Assembly (NCBI GenBank): GCA_964645285.1
Contig: CAZYDR010000101.1
Span: forward strand, 1-13,279
Source of the DNA: JAYZAP01 sp964645285
GTDB taxonomy: Bacteria; Pseudomonadota; Alphaproteobacteria; JAAXGF01
Length of the DNA stretch: 13,279 nucleotides
Direction of reading: 5' to 3'
Position 1 is the first letter of the stretch; the number at the start of each line of letters is the position of its first letter. The position numbers and the translations under genes were made by a program. The notes beneath the pieces are model-generated. The model did no database searches, was not told the DNA's origin, and worked only from the letters and a program-made list of their open reading frames with translations. Shown one piece after another: positions 1-6,737 of the stretch.

Positions 1-125
1 TGATCGGCGGCGACGTGGTCTGCATCGTGCCGACCAAGGACAACCCCAACAACATTACGTCGCTCAACGGCATGGTCATCATGCACGAACAGATTTCGCT
101 GATCGCGGATCGTATGAAGGGGTAG
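1..125 (+). CDS. C-terminal end of a ureohydrolase-like protein (arginase/agmatinase family), 5' truncated by the window
   Basis: An open frame enters from the left edge (codons in phase with base 3) and ends at TAG 123-125, giving 40 residues. The tail reads IGGDVVCIVPTKDNPNNITS followed by a helix around IMHEQISLIAD. This lines up with the end of the agmatinase-type protein at 9337-10293 (IGADISEVAPCYDNASGMTA, then LMFELACIMA): shared IG.D, V.P, DN, T and a Glu-containing helix. The family C-terminus normally has this GAD(I/V)xExxPxxD pattern, but here the usual Glu is Cys (VVC). Third codon positions are strongly G/C, as expected for real coding. The metal-binding motifs lie outside the window, so activity and substrate cannot be judged. 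The last 47 bp overlap the convergent aldolase gene. If the family call is right, the locus has two ureohydrolases. Confidence 0.55.
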   Translation, partial: IGGDVVCIVPTKDNPNNITSLNGMVIMHEQISLIADRMKG

Positions 126-1140
126 GGCCGAGCAGGTCTTCCAGGCACCTGGACAAATGGTCCGAACCGGCCTGATCGACTTCCAGATGGCTGACGATGC
201 GGATCGTCCGCTCGCCGAATACGCCGACGCGCACCCCTTGCTGCAAGAGCTGATCATGGATATCTGACGCGGTCGGCCCGGTGTCCTCGATATCGAAGAG
301 CACGATATTGGTCTCCAAGGGCAGGACGCTGCGCACGTTTGCCATCGCCTTCAATCGCTCGCCAATGGACGAGGCTAGGGCATGGTCGTCGGCCAGGCGG
401 TCGATATGGTTATCCAGCGCGTATAGCCCCGTGGCGGCGATGTAACCGGATTGCCACAATCCGCCACCCCATTGTTGCTTCAAACGCCAGGCGGCACTCA
501 CGAAACCTGCGGAGCCGGCGAGCACGGCGCCGGCGAATCCACCCAGACCCTTGGTCAGATCGATCCATATAGTGTCAAAGGGCGCCGCGTAATCGGACGC
601 CGATATGCCGGTCTTGACGCAGGCATTGAACAGGCGGGCGCCGTCCATATGGGTCTTGAGACCCTGTGATCTTGCCTCGACGGCGACAAGTCGGCTCTCG
701 GGCGCGTAGCGCGACGGCGGGCGGACGGCGCCGCGGAGCTGGTCCGCGGTGAACCGGCCATGATCGTCGTCGATGGTGCGGATCATCACGCCACTGAGTG
801 CCGCCGGGCCGCCAGCCTCGAAATTTACGATGTGACAGGATGCTGCGCAGATGACTTCGCTGCCGGGTTCACAGTGAACGCGAAGCGCGATCTCGTTACA
901 CATGGTCCCGGTCGGCAGGAGAACAGCAGCCTCCTTGCCGGTCAATTCGGCGATCCGGTGGTAAAGTTCGTTGGTCGTCGGGTCCTTACCCTTTTGCTCA
1001 TCCCCTACGTCCGCTTCGACAAGAGCCTGAAGCATTGCCGGTGTCGGTTTGGTTTTCATGTCGCTGTAGAAGTCGGCAGTGATTCCGTCCGTGGTCAAAG
1101 GCTCCGGCATCCATTGGCCGCCTGTCGCGTCTCCAGCCAT
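79..1140 (-). CDS. Threonine-aldolase-family PLP enzyme (beta-eliminating lyase fold) with an internal in-frame deletion
   Basis: Low-specificity threonine aldolases cleave L-threonine or other beta-hydroxy-amino acids to glycine and an aldehyde using PLP in the cytosol. Family marks are DFYSDMKTKPTPAM (residues 23-36), VGDEQKGKDPTTNEL (45-59), PTGTMCNEIALRVH (76-89), His103, HMDGARLFNA (164-173) and the PLP lysine in DLTKGLGGFAGAVLAG (Lys197). The start is secure: GGAGG lies 5 nt before ATG 1140. Two oddities stand out. After RLVAVE (150-155) the sequence jumps to ARSQGLKTHMDGAR, whereas relatives carry about 20-30 more residues here (the E(N/Q)TxN...GG..WPL... loop and helix). Also, the conserved GGxxRQxG motif reads GGLWQSG, with Trp229 replacing an Arg thought to contact the PLP phosphate. 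The last 15 residues are encoded opposite the ureohydrolase end. The enzyme may be impaired or altered. The gene is divergent from the MarR regulator at 1250, a likely controller. Confidence 0.85.
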   Translation of the reverse strand: MAGDATGGQWMPEPLTTDGITADFYSDMKTKPTPAMLQALVEADVGDEQKGKDPTTNELYHRIAELTGKEAAVLLPTGTMCNEIALRVHCEPGSEVICAASCHIVNFEAGGPAALSGVMIRTIDDDHGRFTADQLRGAVRPPSRYAPESRLVAVEARSQGLKTHMDGARLFNACVKTGISASDYAAPFDTIWIDLTKGLGGFAGAVLAGSAGFVSAAWRLKQQWGGGLWQSGYIAATGLYALDNHIDRLADDHALASSIGERLKAMANVRSVLPLETNIVLFDIEDTGPTASDIHDQLLQQGVRVGVFGERTIRIVSHLEVDQAGSDHLSRCLEDLLGPTPSYDPRSAKSVRA

Positions 1141-1249
1141 GTTGGCCTCCTATATCAATCGTTCGTACAACCAGAAATATTTATTTTTTGCGAAATATTC
1201 GTATGTCAATTAGATAATGTGATGAAGAAATGGATGAGAAAGTAGTTTC
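1141..1249. promoter_or_regulatory. Divergent AT-rich intergenic region with repeated motifs, likely MarR operator/promoter region
   Basis: This 109-bp spacer separates the aldolase (-) and MarR (+) starts and is much more AT-rich than its surroundings. GAAATATT occurs at 1174-1181 and 1192-1199, exactly 18 bp apart. TTCGTA occurs at 1162-1167 and 1198-1203, 36 bp apart. A short inverted repeat CGAA-ATA-TTCG lies at 1191-1201 and AAATATTT at 1175-1182. MarR proteins usually bind AT-rich inverted repeats between their own gene and a divergent target, so this is the natural operator region. No unambiguous -35/-10 pair was picked. Confidence 0.5.
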
Positions 1250-1723
1250 ATGGCAAATCGGTCCCGTCACGGCGATGCAGCGAGCCGGCTGGCAGGCGAT
1301 CTCAAGTATGAGCTCGCATCTCTCTATTATGCGGCGCGGCGCGACTACGTCGTCGATTTGAGCCATCGCTCGATCAGAGTTCTGCAGTTGGTGGCATTCA
1401 GCGATGAGCCACCCAAGATGGATGACGTAGCGCGTTTCCTGGGCTCTGCCGCGAGCACGGCGTCGGAACTGGTAAAACGCCTTCAGGACAAAGGGCTCAT
1501 TATACGCCGGCGGTCCGACGATGACGAACGGGTCGTTCGCCTGGCGTTGACCGATGCAGGGCACGTCGCGCTGACCGAGCACACCTCCCTGGACCCAGGA
1601 AAACTGGCTACAGGTCTTGGCGCGCTCCCGGCATCGGACCGGAAAGAACTTGTGCGCCTCGTCGGCGCACTTGCCGAGTCCCTGCTTGCCGGTACGGCGG
1701 ACGGACGCGCCGCCGACATGTGA
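1250..1723 (+). CDS. MarR-family transcriptional regulator
   Basis: The 157-residue protein has the size and winged-helix layout of MarR repressors. An N-terminal dimerisation helix (about 10-45) is followed by the segment RSIRVLQLVAFSDEPPKMDD, then the recognition helix region LGSAASTASELVKRLQDKGL (about 64-83), the beta-wing IRRRSDDDERVVRLALTDAG, and C-terminal dimerisation helices rich in Ala and Leu. The wing carries the family's D(E/D)R pattern (DDDERVV). The ribosome binding site is weak (GAGAAAG about 8 nt before ATG 1250), but the homology begins soon after this start. Divergent orientation from the aldolase suggests it controls that gene and itself; the ligand is unknown. The TGA stop lies in the stem of an inverted repeat shared with the convergent operon. 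Confidence 0.85.
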   Translation: MANRSRHGDAASRLAGDLKYELASLYYAARRDYVVDLSHRSIRVLQLVAFSDEPPKMDDVARFLGSAASTASELVKRLQDKGLIIRRRSDDDERVVRLALTDAGHVALTEHTSLDPGKLATGLGALPASDRKELVRLVGALAESLLAGTADGRAADM

Positions 1724-1753
1724 CCGCCCCAGTCTGACGATCGAAGGCGGTCA
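1721..1753. terminator. Inverted repeat between convergent genes, possible bidirectional terminator
   Basis: TGACCGCC at 1721-1728 and GGCGGTCA at 1746-1753 form a perfect 8-bp stem around a 17-nt loop. It starts at the stop codon of the MarR gene, 9 bp before the end of the convergent amine dehydrogenase gene. There is no T tract on either side, so it may act as a mRNA 3'-end structure rather than a classical intrinsic terminator. Confidence 0.4.
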
Positions 1754-1761
1754 AGAACCGC

Positions 1762-3813
1762 TCACAGCGAGTCCAGATCGAAACGCTCGCGGTGGAACGG
1801 CACCGCGTCGGGGTCGACGTCAGTGTCCAGTTCGCGGGCGTAGCGGTGGCCTTCGTAGACGGCGGCGGCGATGGTCGCCGGGCCGTAGCAGTCGCCGATT
1901 CGTTTGACCGACGGCACGTCGCCATCGGCCGCCAGTGCGTAGTAGAGTTCGTCGATGGGCAGGCGGGCGGTTACCGAGACCACGGTGCCCGGCCGGGTAA
2001 CCGTGGTGCGAGCCACCATCTCGACCATTTCGACCGTGCCGTCGCCGACCGCCGACAAGCGGTGGCGGGCGAGGATTTCGATGCCAAGATCGACCATGCG
2101 GCGCTCGATCTTCTCCTGCTCCAGGTTGTACTCGGTCCACTTGGCGACGCAGGTTCCCGGGGTCGCCAGGGTGACCTCATGGCCCTCGCCGCGCAACAGC
2201 TCGGCGATGATGTTGCCCATGTAGTAGTGGTCGTCGTCAAAGACGATGACCGGTCCTTCCGGCCGCTTGCCGGCCATGATGTCGTCGGGTGTCAGGACGC
2301 TGGTTCCATCGGCGCCGGGCACCGGAAACAGGTTGGCCCGGCCCATGCCGTCCGAGCGCCACTGGGCGCCGGTGGCAATGGCCACATGGTCGGCGCCGAG
2401 TTCGCGGACCTGCTCGGCGGTCATGTCACTGGCCAGGAAGACCCCCACATTGGCCATTTCGCGGATCTGGCCGACCCGGTAGTCGCGTACCCGGGCCCAG
2501 GTGGCGAGACCCGGCAGAGCGGACTCAAGAGTCACCCGGCCGCCGAGTTCATCACCGGCCTCGGCCAGAGTAACCTGATAGCCGCGCTGGCCGAGCGCCC
2601 GCGCCGCCTCGAGCCCGGCCGGGCCGGCGCCGACCACCAACACATGTGAGTCGGAGCCCTTGGCGGGTATTTTCTCCGGGTGCCAGCCCTTGCGCCATTC
2701 CTCGCCCTGGGTCGGGTTCTGGGTACAGCGCAACGGCGCGCTCATGTTGTTCCAGGCGGCGCAGATATTGCAGCCAATGCACTCGCGGATGTCCTCGGGC
2801 CGGCCCTCCTTGATCTTGTTGGGCAGGAACGGGTCGGCGATGGAGGGCCGCGCCGCGCCGATCAGGTCGACCACGCCGCGGCGGATCGCCGAGACCATGG
2901 CGTCGGGCGAGGTGTAGCGCCCGACGGTGGCGACAGGCTTGGTGGTGACCTGCTTGACGAAGCCGATGAACTCTTCCTGGTAGCCTTCCTCGGCGAAGCG
3001 CGAGGTCATGGAATCGTTTGACCAGTCGGAAACGTTGACGTCCCACATATCCGGCAGCTCGGCCAGCATTTCGACCGCGTCGCGGCCCTCGCCCGCCCAC
3101 TCCATGCCGTCGGAACCCATCATCTCATCGACCGCGAAGCGCACCACCACGGCCATGGTGTCGCCGACCGCGTCCTTGGTATCCTCGATGAGTTCGCGGA
3201 ACAGGCGCAGGCGGTTCTCCAGGCTGCCGCCGTACTCGTCGGTCCGGTGGTTGTGGCGCTTGGCCAGAAAGTGGGTCGGCATGGTGCCGTCGTGGCCTGA
3301 GTAAACGACGACGATGTTGAAGCCGGCGTCGCGGGCGCGGATCGCCGTGTTGCGGTGCCAGCGGCGGTAGTCGCGAATATCGGACAAGTCCATGGCCCGC
3401 GCCTGGAGCGGACTATTTCGCGAGGACACCGGCCTGTGCATGGGCCCGATGGGCACTTCACGGCTGTAGAGGTTTCCCGACGCGAGCCCGTTATGCACCA
3501 GTTCGATGGCGGCCAGGCTGCCGTGCTCTTGCACCGCCCCGGCCATGCGCGCGAGGTAAGGAATGTCGCCGTCGTCCCATAGCCGCGTTTCCGTATAGGG
3601 CGTGATGTCGGCGGTGTGGTGAATGTCGCATTGCTCGGTGGCGACGACGCCCCAGCCGCCCTCGGCCTTCATGCCGCGCATATGGGCCATGGCGGTGGGA
3701 TTGACCCGCCCCATGCCGTTGCAATGGGGCACCTGGTAGAACCGGTTGGGCGCCGTGACCGGGCCGATCTGGATCGGTTCGAACAGAATATCGTAGCGCG
3801 GATCGCGGGCCAT
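1762..3813 (-). CDS. Dimethylamine/trimethylamine dehydrogenase-family flavoprotein (FMN, 4Fe-4S)
   Basis: The 683-residue protein has the full TMADH/DMADH layout: an Old-Yellow-Enzyme-type FMN barrel (1-340), an iron-sulfur segment (345-363), and a pyridine-nucleotide-disulfide-oxidoreductase-like region (VGAGPAG at 394-400). The N-terminus matches Methylophilus TMADH and Hyphomicrobium DMADH closely (ARDP..DILFEPIQIGP, NRFYQVPHC). Cys31 equals the cysteine that forms 6-S-cysteinyl-FMN. Tyr171, His174 and Asp267 match the TMADH triad. Cys345, 348, 351 and 363 match the 4Fe-4S ligands. Trp264 and Trp354 keep two walls of the amine-binding aromatic bowl, while the third (TMADH Tyr60) is Gln61, as in DMADH. 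These enzymes oxidatively remove methyl groups from secondary or tertiary amines, releasing formaldehyde and passing electrons to ETF. At 683 residues it is shorter than TMADH (about 730), mostly in the C-terminal third. GGAGG lies 5 nt before ATG 3813 and overlaps the upstream gene's TAG. Last gene of the operon. The true amine is unknown; histamine-dehydrogenase-like use is possible. Confidence 0.9.
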   Translation of the reverse strand: MARDPRYDILFEPIQIGPVTAPNRFYQVPHCNGMGRVNPTAMAHMRGMKAEGGWGVVATEQCDIHHTADITPYTETRLWDDGDIPYLARMAGAVQEHGSLAAIELVHNGLASGNLYSREVPIGPMHRPVSSRNSPLQARAMDLSDIRDYRRWHRNTAIRARDAGFNIVVVYSGHDGTMPTHFLAKRHNHRTDEYGGSLENRLRLFRELIEDTKDAVGDTMAVVVRFAVDEMMGSDGMEWAGEGRDAVEMLAELPDMWDVNVSDWSNDSMTSRFAEEGYQEEFIGFVKQVTTKPVATVGRYTSPDAMVSAIRRGVVDLIGAARPSIADPFLPNKIKEGRPEDIRECIGCNICAAWNNMSAPLRCTQNPTQGEEWRKGWHPEKIPAKGSDSHVLVVGAGPAGLEAARALGQRGYQVTLAEAGDELGGRVTLESALPGLATWARVRDYRVGQIREMANVGVFLASDMTAEQVRELGADHVAIATGAQWRSDGMGRANLFPVPGADGTSVLTPDDIMAGKRPEGPVIVFDDDHYYMGNIIAELLRGEGHEVTLATPGTCVAKWTEYNLEQEKIERRMVDLGIEILARHRLSAVGDGTVEMVEMVARTTVTRPGTVVSVTARLPIDELYYALAADGDVPSVKRIGDCYGPATIAAAVYEGHRYARELDTDVDPDAVPFHRERFDLDSL

Positions 3814-3822
3814 GGGGGCCTC

Positions 3823-4953
3823 CTAAAATACGGATGTTTCGATGATATCGACGCCGTGGCGACGGTCGATCAGGTAAAGCAGACCCCGGTCGTCCATGGT
3901 GACGTCGTTGGAACTTGGCCGTTCGCCGCCGCTCGGCGCGTCGGGCAGGTAGCGCGCGGTCTCGCGCGGGTTGAGCGGGTCGCTGAAGTCGATCAGCCGC
4001 AGGCCCTGGGCGAACCAGGCGAAGGGCACCACCGGGCCGTGCCAGCGGTCGGACGGCTGGTGGCAGCCGGTCATTTCCGGCATGGGCGTATCGTCGCCGG
4101 CCAGTTCCTCGACCTGAAACTCGGCGATGGCGGTGGGCGCGGTCTCGTCGCTGATGTCGAACACCTTAAGACCGGCAGGCGGCGCCGGGAACTGCTTGGC
4201 CACGTCCTCGTCGGCCACCACCATGATGTCGCGGCCGCCCAACGGCTCACGAAACGGCAGGCAAGTGTGGGTTGGATGGGACCGCTTGCCGCCCTGGTTG
4301 CCCGACGACACCAGGCGCGGATTGGCCGGGTCGGCGATATCGAGAATGTGGAACCCGTGGAGCCAGTAGCTCACGTAAAGCCGGTCGCCGAGGCGCAGGG
4401 GATGGTGGCAGCGTAGCGGCGCATCGGCCGGATCGCCCGGGTAATCCTCACCGCCGGCCCGCCACTGGCCGGGCGCCGCCCAGCGCCCGACTTCCTCGGG
4501 CCGGGCCGGGTCGGCGAGGTCGAGGATCATGACGATATTGCCCACATATCCCTCGGCGGTGGGCGAGATGTAGGCATGGCGACCATCGAAATCGTAGCGG
4601 TGGACGCCGTTGCCCGGGGTGGTCCACTTGGTGATCAGCGATGGCTTGGCCGGGTTGGCGACATCGTAGATCGCCAGGCCGCCGTCGAACCCGGCCTCGC
4701 CGTTGGCGCCCTGATGCTCGTGGTTGACCACCATCAGGCCGTCGGCGACGCGCACCTTATGGGAATGCCAGCCCTTGGGCATTTCGATACTGGCCAGCAC
4801 GCGAGGATTGGTCGGGTCGGCGACATCGACCACGGTGGTGCCATGGGGGTGGCGCATATGGCCGATGTAAAGCGTCGTGCCGTCAACCCAGACCTGGCCG
4901 CCGCCGGCGCAATCGATATGGGCGATTTGTCGTGTATTAATGGCCTCGGTCAT
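3823..4953 (-). CDS. LVIVD-repeat beta-propeller protein, histidine-rich
   Basis: The 376 residues are built from about six to seven copies of an LVIVD-type blade ending in a (V/I)xDxxDPxxPxxx strand: VVDVADPTNPRVLASIE (41-57), LAIYDVANPAKPSLI (93-107), VMILDLADPARPEEVG (141-156), FHILDIADPANPRLVS (201-216), LKVFDISDETAPTAIAE (262-278) and LRLIDFSDPLNPRETA (318-333). There is no signal peptide, so it is probably cytosolic. Histidines recur where successive blades begin: HSH (63-65), VHRYD (118), CHHP (182-185), SHPTHTC (225-231), GCHQ (297-300). Such inward-facing ligands are seen in metal-binding catalytic propellers. The family has no assigned general function. The gene begins 6 bp after the CoA-fold beta subunit stop and ends 9 bp before the amine dehydrogenase, so it is part of that operon. 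An enzyme or a partner/scaffold for its neighbours are both possible. Confidence 0.8.
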   Translation of the reverse strand: MTEAINTRQIAHIDCAGGGQVWVDGTTLYIGHMRHPHGTTVVDVADPTNPRVLASIEMPKGWHSHKVRVADGLMVVNHEHQGANGEAGFDGGLAIYDVANPAKPSLITKWTTPGNGVHRYDFDGRHAYISPTAEGYVGNIVMILDLADPARPEEVGRWAAPGQWRAGGEDYPGDPADAPLRCHHPLRLGDRLYVSYWLHGFHILDIADPANPRLVSSGNQGGKRSHPTHTCLPFREPLGGRDIMVVADEDVAKQFPAPPAGLKVFDISDETAPTAIAEFQVEELAGDDTPMPEMTGCHQPSDRWHGPVVPFAWFAQGLRLIDFSDPLNPRETARYLPDAPSGGERPSSNDVTMDDRGLLYLIDRRHGVDIIETSVF

Positions 4954-4959
4954 CGCCCT

Positions 4960-5721
4960 TCAATGAAACTCGGTCTGCCTGACGTTGCCAGGATCCATGG
5001 AATTGATGAGGTCGATGATCCCGAGTTCCGGAACCGGAGTTTCCCCTACATCGGCCGCCATCACAATATCGAAACCGGTGTTTTCCCTGATTTGATCGAC
5101 GCTCTGTCCTGGATGATAGGACTGGATCTGCATTTTACGTTCAGGGTTTCTAAAGTTCATCACCGCGAGGTTCGAGACGATAACGATCTCGTTCTTCATG
5201 TGCTCATCCGAGCGGTGGTCGTAGCCCTGACCGGTGACGAAATCGACTTCCTCGACGAAGGTTCGGGCCGAGTGCCGGGTGATCCAGATCACCACCTTGG
5301 GAGTGATCGGCATGAGGAAGGCCGAGGCCGCGCCGCCGGGAAGTTGGACCTTGGGGTCATCGATGCTGCCGATGACGCTGAGGTTGGTGTTGCCGTGAAT
5401 ATCGATCTGCGCGGCGCCCAGGTACATGACATCCAACTCGCCGCGCTGGGCGAGGTCGAACGCTTCATGGAGCCCGAAATAGGCGACGGCGTTGCGGTTC
5501 AGCCGGTGATCGAAGGACGACGGATAGATGCGGTCGATCTCCGGATCGACCCCCTCGGCGCCCGAGATATAGACCATGTCCGGCGCATGGGTCTTGCGCG
5601 CGGCGCTCATGGCCAGGACCGGCAGCGGTGACGAGACGCCGTGAAGCACCGTGTCCTGATCGGCAATCTCCCGGGACATGGCGTGGATCATCAGATCGGG
5701 AATTTCGACGGCGCCGCTCAT
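4960..5721 (-). CDS. CoA-transferase-fold beta subunit lacking the catalytic Glu (GctB/IpdB-like)
   Basis: At 253 residues this matches the beta subunit of class I CoA transferases such as glutaconate CoA-transferase GctB. Landmarks are GVSSPLPVLAMSAA (28-41), HAPDMVYISGAEGVD (45-59), GAAQIDIHGNTNLSVIG (101-117), EEVDFVTGQGYD (about 156-167), IVSNLAVMNF and SYHPGQSVDQIRENTGFD. In GctB the nucleophilic Glu54 follows APD-x5. Aligning APD here puts Gly54 at that position, with a Glu two residues later. From memory, mycobacterial IpdB also has Gly there (APDILLTDGEA) and shares the VSGxGYD, VVSNL and HPG motifs. IpdAB hydrolyses a carbon-carbon bond in a steroid-derived acyl-CoA instead of transferring CoA. 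An acyl-CoA or beta-ketoacyl-CoA hydrolase role is therefore at least as likely as transferase. Its ATG overlaps the alpha subunit stop (ATGA, 5718-5721), so the two are translationally coupled. Confidence 0.85.
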   Translation of the reverse strand: MSGAVEIPDLMIHAMSREIADQDTVLHGVSSPLPVLAMSAARKTHAPDMVYISGAEGVDPEIDRIYPSSFDHRLNRNAVAYFGLHEAFDLAQRGELDVMYLGAAQIDIHGNTNLSVIGSIDDPKVQLPGGAASAFLMPITPKVVIWITRHSARTFVEEVDFVTGQGYDHRSDEHMKNEIVIVSNLAVMNFRNPERKMQIQSYHPGQSVDQIRENTGFDIVMAADVGETPVPELGIIDLINSMDPGNVRQTEFH

Positions 5722-6539
5722 GCCACCCGCTCCTCATGGACGTACTGTTGCAGGTACGCATCGAAGCGATCCTCGACCACCGCGTGGATGTGTTCCTGGA
5801 TGTGGTCGTAATCGACGTCGTAGTAGTTGCAGCAGGAACAGGGATAGGCGCCGTTAGGCGTATGAACCACCGCATCGACGAGAAAATGCGGCAGGGTGGT
5901 CAGTTCCGGAGACTTTCTATATTCGGCATTGGGGATGATCTCCTCGGCGGTCACCACCACCGTCTTCGACGCCTTGGCCTTGATCACGTCCTCATAGATG
6001 GGCCCCTCGATGCGCACATTGCCGTATTCGTCGGCCTTCTGGGCGTGGATCACGGCGATGTCCGGCTCGATGGCTCGCACCGCGATCATCTCCTCGCCGG
6101 TGAACGGATCGTTGAACAGCTTCTGGCCGCCGACGATCTCGGCGATCTCAAGCAGGTCCGAGCCCAGCATGCCCTTCACCGGCAGGGACGGCAGCCCCAT
6201 GGAAGCGGCGCGAAAGCCGGCGATAATCGGCTGGCAGGCGCCTTCCTTGACAATGATGTCGTTGGATTTTGACTTGCGGCGAAAGTTCGGCGCCATGCCG
6301 AAAATCTCGAAGGCGATCATGCCGGTCCGCACCATGCCAACACAGCCGGCGCCGATCAGCAGATCGAAGTCTATGGCCGGTTCGCGGTCGATCAGGTTCA
6401 ACCCGGTTTTGCCCTGGCGCACGATCTCGCGGACGAACGCCATGGGCGCCCGGTTGAAAGTGGCGCCACCAAGGGTCACCAGGTCGCCATCGGCGGCGAG
6501 CCCCGCCGCGTCCTCCAGGCTGCATAGAACTTTTTTCAT
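5718..6539 (-). CDS. CoA-transferase-fold alpha subunit (GctA/IpdA-like)
   Basis: A 273-residue PF01144-type alpha subunit and first gene of a four-gene operon. The start at ATG 6539 (MKKVLCSLEDA) is preferred over an upstream in-frame start because GGAG lies 9 nt before it and the added 40 residues look non-coding. Family features are the N-terminal VTLGGATFNRAPMAFVREIV (21-40), LPSLPVKGMLGSDLL in the middle, and DIAVIHAQKADEYGNVRIEG, the usual HxxxADxxGN pattern. Glu99 in IIVKEGA aligns with what I believe is the IpdA catalytic Glu (near residue 105, in an EG motif), which would fit the IpdAB-like reading suggested by the beta subunit. The C-terminal part has an unusual CSCC cluster (YPCSCCNYYDVDYD). 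Substrate unknown. Confidence 0.83.
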   Translation of the reverse strand: MKKVLCSLEDAAGLAADGDLVTLGGATFNRAPMAFVREIVRQGKTGLNLIDREPAIDFDLLIGAGCVGMVRTGMIAFEIFGMAPNFRRKSKSNDIIVKEGACQPIIAGFRAASMGLPSLPVKGMLGSDLLEIAEIVGGQKLFNDPFTGEEMIAVRAIEPDIAVIHAQKADEYGNVRIEGPIYEDVIKAKASKTVVVTAEEIIPNAEYRKSPELTTLPHFLVDAVVHTPNGAYPCSCCNYYDVDYDHIQEHIHAVVEDRFDAYLQQYVHEERVA

Positions 6540-6737
6540 TGGCCGTTGCTCCAGGGGGTCCAAGAATACCGAGACAAGCAATCTATCACCGCCGGCCCCG
6601 CCGGTGAACACACCATCGGGGTCGCCCAGGGTCGGATTTCCAATCGCCTGGCCCGACACTCTCGTTCGAACGCCGTTAGCACCCTACAATGCCTGCAGTT
6701 CACGGCGTTTGTCGCCAATCAGAGGGCATCCAGGATC
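6540..6737. promoter_or_regulatory. Divergent intergenic region between the CoA-fold/amine dehydrogenase operon and the cyclase gene
   Basis: The 198-bp spacer must hold promoters for both directions. It contains a perfect 10-bp palindrome CGTTCGAACG at 6663-6672 and a -10-like TACAAT at 6685-6690 pointing toward the cyclase, with no convincing -35. The palindrome has the same GAACG half-sites as the operators at 10433-10500 but in everted order, so a shared regulator is only a guess. The two recognisable ribosome binding sites are GGAG before 6539 (-) and AGAGG or AGG before 6738 (+). Confidence 0.4.

Noticed and set aside
1792..2649. Long plus-strand open frame (285 codons) opposite the amine dehydrogenase
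   Set aside because: It is antisense to a gene with unmistakable TMADH/DMADH similarity; its Ala/Gly/Val/Asp-rich composition is what the complement of GC-rich codons gives.
4576..5631. Plus-strand open frame of 351 codons
   Set aside because: It is the complement of the LVIVD propeller and CoA-fold beta subunit, spans two real genes and has no recognisable motif or ribosome binding site.
6546..6737. N-terminal extension of the cyclase-family protein upstream of ATG 6738
   Set aside because: The added 64 residues lack family similarity and would fill the whole divergent promoter region; homology begins exactly at MKVIDLT.
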